64,000 bases of DNA from Alkalihalobacillus pseudalcaliphilus (GTDB taxonomy: Bacteria; Bacillota; Bacilli; Bacillales; Bacillaceae_D). Positions 61,535 through 64,000 of this stretch are shown in pieces; position 1 is the first letter of the stretch; each line of letters starts with the position of its first letter. Both the position numbers and the translations under genes were made by a program. The notes below the pieces were generated by a model. It searched no databases. It had not been told where the DNA came from and saw only the letters and a program-made list of their open reading frames with translations. The stretch spans positions 186,001-250,000 of the forward strand of contig NZ_JAQQWS010000001.1 of the NCBI RefSeq assembly GCF_028610675.1, given 5' to 3'.

Positions 61535-61754
61535 TAAACCCGCATGGTGGAGCCAAAACCGCTCCGACTCCAACAAAGATGAAAGTTGTTTTTTAAGTTA
61601 TTAATGATAGCAAAATGTTTTTTGAACTTGAGAATTAGCAGTAACCCAAGCATTATTTACACGTGCATACCTTGTTTTTCTTCCTTTGATCACTTATAAT
61701 TTTTAGTTGATTGTACGCTTGATGAATAATTATAGATAGGGATGAAACCATAAT

Positions 61755-61802
61755 AGAAGTAAATCTTTGGCTTGTAGGCTGATTTTTATTTACTTCTTTT
61801 TC
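61755..61802 (+). terminator. Terminator-like hairpin upstream of zwf
   Basis: AGAAGTAAAT / ATTTACTTCT followed by TTTTC, about 110 bases before zwf. No gene on this strand ends nearby, so it may close a small RNA or a transcript from the GGCT remnant. Confidence 0.55.
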
Positions 61803-61911
61803 ATTTGCGTTATACTAAATGGAATAATACTTTAAAGTGATAGAGAAAAAAAGAAACAGCTTTACATATTGAGAGAAAAAGTGTTTACGGGATAGAGAGG
61901 AATGGAATTTC

Positions 61912-63402
61912 ATGAATGAAATAGCTCAACCAAAAACAAGCATTATTTTGTTTGGAGCAACAGGAGACTTAGCAAAAAGAAAATTATATCCGTCGATTTA
62001 TAGCTTATTTTTGTCTGGAAAATTATCGAAGAACTTTGTTGTAATTGGTGCAGCAAGAAGAGAGTGGTCCGACGAGGAACTACGCGAAAATGTAAAAAAA
62101 TCAATCGTCGAGAGTAAATATTCAAGTGACAAAGTTGACGAGTTTTGTCAGCATTTTTATTATTTACCGTTTGATGTTACTAATACAGAGTCGTACAGTC
62201 AATTAAAAGACAAATTAAATCAACTTGAATTAGCCTATGGAATACCAGGCAACCGTATTTATTATATGGCCATGGCTCCGCAATTTTTTGGTACCATTGC
62301 TATCCAACTGAAACGAGAAGGTGTAACACAGTCAGAAGGTTGGAATCGATTAGTGATTGAAAAACCATTTGGTCATGACTTACCTTCCGCTCAAAAATTA
62401 AATAACGAAATTAGAGAAGCATTTTCAGAAGATCAAATATATCGTATCGATCATTATCTAGGTAAAGAAATGGTGCAAAATATTGAAGTTATTCGATTTG
62501 CTAATGCTATCTTTGAACCATTATGGAATAACCGGCATATTTCAAATATCCAAATTACATCTAGTGAGGTGTTAGGTGTCGAGGAGCGTGGAGGCTACTA
62601 TGAGACATCAGGAGCACTGCGTGACATGGTTCAAAACCACCTCCTTCAAATGGTGTTATTATTGTCAATGGATCCACCAATTCGCTTGGCAACAAACGAG
62701 GTTAGAAGTGAAAAAATCAAAGTACTTCGAGCGATTCGTGCGATCTCTTCAGAAGAAATGGAGAATTACTTTGTCAGAGGTCAATATCGTGCAGGTGAAT
62801 TAAGTGGCTTACAAGTTCCAGGTTATCGTGAAGAGAAAAATGTCGAAAAGAAGTCATCGACAGAAACCTTTGTGGCAGGAAAATTAATGATTGATAATCA
62901 TCGTTGGGCAGGCGTTCCTTTTTATGTAAGAACAGGAAAAAGGATGTCGGTAAAATCAACAAAAATCGTTGTCCAATTTAAAGATTTACCTTTAAATGTC
63001 TATACACAAAAGAGTCGTGATAGGAAAATTCATCCTAATCTGCTAGTCATTCATATCCAACCTGATGAAGGAATTACATTAATCCTAAATGGCAAGAAGG
63101 TCGGATTATTAGGTGAGACGGTTCCTGTTGATTTAGAGTTCAAACATTCGAGCATTGATGGTGTTAATACACCAGAAGCCTACGAGCGATTAATTTATGA
63201 TTGTATGCTTGGAGATGCAACCAACTTCGCTCATTGGGATGAAGTAAACTTATCATGGGCTTTAATTGATCCAATTTCTCAAGCGTGGGCTGAGTCAACA
63301 CAAGAAATTGATACGTATGCGGCAGGAACAATGGGCCCTGAAGCATCCGATCTTTTATTAGAAAAAGACGGCTTTAAATGGTGGTCTTTGAAGGATTTAT
63401 AA
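61912..63402 (+). CDS. zwf: Glucose-6-phosphate 1-dehydrogenase
   Basis: This 496-residue enzyme oxidises glucose-6-phosphate to 6-phosphogluconolactone with NADP, opening the pentose phosphate pathway. The Rossmann motif FGATGDLAKRKLYPS is at about 14-28. The substrate-binding/catalytic stretch RIDHYLGKEMVQN lies near 178-190, and VIEKPFGHD just before it. The length is normal for Bacillus Zwf. Translation begins at ATG 61912; the region before it has a GAGAGG site. It is followed by its own terminator. Confidence 0.97.
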   Translation: MNEIAQPKTSIILFGATGDLAKRKLYPSIYSLFLSGKLSKNFVVIGAARREWSDEELRENVKKSIVESKYSSDKVDEFCQHFYYLPFDVTNTESYSQLKDKLNQLELAYGIPGNRIYYMAMAPQFFGTIAIQLKREGVTQSEGWNRLVIEKPFGHDLPSAQKLNNEIREAFSEDQIYRIDHYLGKEMVQNIEVIRFANAIFEPLWNNRHISNIQITSSEVLGVEERGGYYETSGALRDMVQNHLLQMVLLLSMDPPIRLATNEVRSEKIKVLRAIRAISSEEMENYFVRGQYRAGELSGLQVPGYREEKNVEKKSSTETFVAGKLMIDNHRWAGVPFYVRTGKRMSVKSTKIVVQFKDLPLNVYTQKSRDRKIHPNLLVIHIQPDEGITLILNGKKVGLLGETVPVDLEFKHSSIDGVNTPEAYERLIYDCMLGDATNFAHWDEVNLSWALIDPISQAWAESTQEIDTYAAGTMGPEASDLLLEKDGFKWWSLKDL

Positions 63403-63418
63403 ACAATAGTGGAAAATG

Positions 63419-63455
63419 CTAAATCCTATTCTCGCTTATGAGAATAGGATTTTAT
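63419..63455 (+). terminator. Terminator of zwf
   Basis: AAATCCTATTCTC / GAGAATAGGATTT followed by TAT. Confidence 0.88.
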
Positions 63456-63771
63456 ACGCAAATGAATGTCATTGATATCATGTGATTAGCTAGGTCTTAT
63501 TAGGTGTCATGATCAGATTGTCTAATTTAGTGAAACTTTTTCTACACATAGCTCGTCTTAATAAAAGAGGTAGTGAAAGAGATGTCTAATAATGTAAAAG
63601 ACTTTCATGATCTTACACATTATATCTATTGACTTTAAATGCCAATCCGCTAAGATTATAAATGTTATTGTTTTTTAGTCGAAACGTAAAAAGTCACTTT
63701 ATCTGAAAGCCATAATAGATAAATAGAATGGTAGGGTGTAAGTGAATAGGGAATTAGGAAGGGGTAAAATT
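63456..63771. other. Intergenic region between zwf and the LtaS-like gene
   Basis: About 315 bases without a gene; AT-rich, presumably carrying the promoter of the gene starting at 63772. Nothing else seen. Confidence 0.4.
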
Positions 63772-64000
63772 ATGGAGAGGATTATAGATAAGACGAAAAA
63801 CTTATTATATCGATTAAGATTTTTTGCATTTGCTGTCTTTTTTTTATGGATAAAAACCTATTTGGTTTATAAGTTTGGGTTTGGAATACCATCTGATAAT
63901 CCATTACAAGAGTTTTTATTATTTATTAACCCACTAAGTTCAGCTATTTTTATATTGGGGATTAGTTTCTTTTTTAATGAAAAGTGGAGAAAAAGGGTAT
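63772..64000 (+). CDS. Lipoteichoic-acid synthase-family protein, N terminus (partial)
   Basis: The frame starts at ATG 63772 after AGGAAGGGG and runs off the right edge. The visible 76 residues include two hydrophobic helices (about 14-30 and 43-64) and the segment LWIKTYLVYKFGFGI ... NPLQEFLLFINPLSS. That order and sequence fit the membrane part of LtaS/YqgS/YfnI-type polyglycerol-phosphate transferases. These have five such helices and an extracellular sulfatase-like domain. The catalytic part is outside the window. Confidence 0.72.
   Translation, partial: MERIIDKTKNLLYRLRFFAFAVFFLWIKTYLVYKFGFGIPSDNPLQEFLLFINPLSSAIFILGISFFFNEKWRKRV

Noticed and set aside
1..64000. CRISPR arrays, rRNA or tRNA genes
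   Set aside because: I saw no regularly spaced repeats and no rRNA or tRNA-like segments, though short tRNAs could be missed by eye.

Overview
The window comes from a low-GC Bacillota genome, most likely a Bacillaceae member. The evidence is strong AGGAGG-type ribosome sites, AbrB-like regulators, bacillithiol enzymes (BshB2 with YojF), a YkpA-type ABC-F protein, an ECF sigma factor with a DUF4179 partner, a BdbC-type DsbB protein and an LtaS-like protein. The species cannot be named from this sequence. Two kinds of DNA alternate: intact housekeeping blocks, and a long accessory region (about 8.5-40 kb) full of small genes, broken genes and transposon remnants.

Layout. 1-1.9 kb: a V8-like protease fragment, two small proteins and a lytic transglycosylase. 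2.6-6.8 kb: odhA-odhB of the 2-oxoglutarate dehydrogenase complex. 7.4-9.4 kb: a small conserved protein, a DedA membrane protein, a decayed gene and an AbrB-like regulator. 9.5-15.8 kb: a class III lanthipeptide locus, made of a divergent ABC exporter, a cytoplasmic trypsin-like protease, two precursor peptides, the LanKC synthetase, a third precursor and a membrane protein. A second AbrB-like regulator lies on its far side. 18.4-19.6 kb: a PlcR/NprR-type TPR regulator with its own 43-residue exported signal pre-peptide. 19.6-25 kb: broken genes, Tn554-type remnants, an ECF sigma/anti-sigma pair and a chimeric gene joining a DUF6262 domain to part of a methyltransferase. 25-31 kb: TetR, VOC, GNAT and LysR genes with a frameshifted MFS-hydrolase pair. 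31-33 kb: thiC behind a TPP riboswitch. 33-40 kb: zinc-finger gene remnants, a probable type I holin-like toxin, an M29 aminopeptidase, Tn3 and IS remnants, and a PadR gene with PadR-type operator candidates.

From 40 kb onward the content is mostly core: a YkpA-like ABC-F protein, a PQQ-type sugar dehydrogenase lipoprotein, RecQ, DegV, a 5'-3' exonuclease, a chemoreceptor, yojF-bshB2, an HtrA-like protease, an acyl-CoA dehydrogenase, a two-component system joined to a HemD-like protein, an amidohydrolase, a BdbC/thioredoxin-like pair, zwf, and the start of an LtaS-like gene at the right edge. The intergenic DNA near 46.6-46.9 and 47.9-48.1 kb carries a modular hairpin repeat, and shorter related pieces recur near 7.3, 58.8 and 61.5 kb.

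How the genes work together. In the lanthipeptide locus each precursor has an LxLQ or LEMQ leader motif and two S-x2-S-x2/3-C core motifs. LanKC would phosphorylate, eliminate and cyclise them. The cytoplasmic protease is a good candidate for leader removal, and the exporter, which has no C39 peptidase domain, would secrete the product. Many genes here were found by reading short intergenic stretches directly, including the three precursors, the signal peptide and the toxin.
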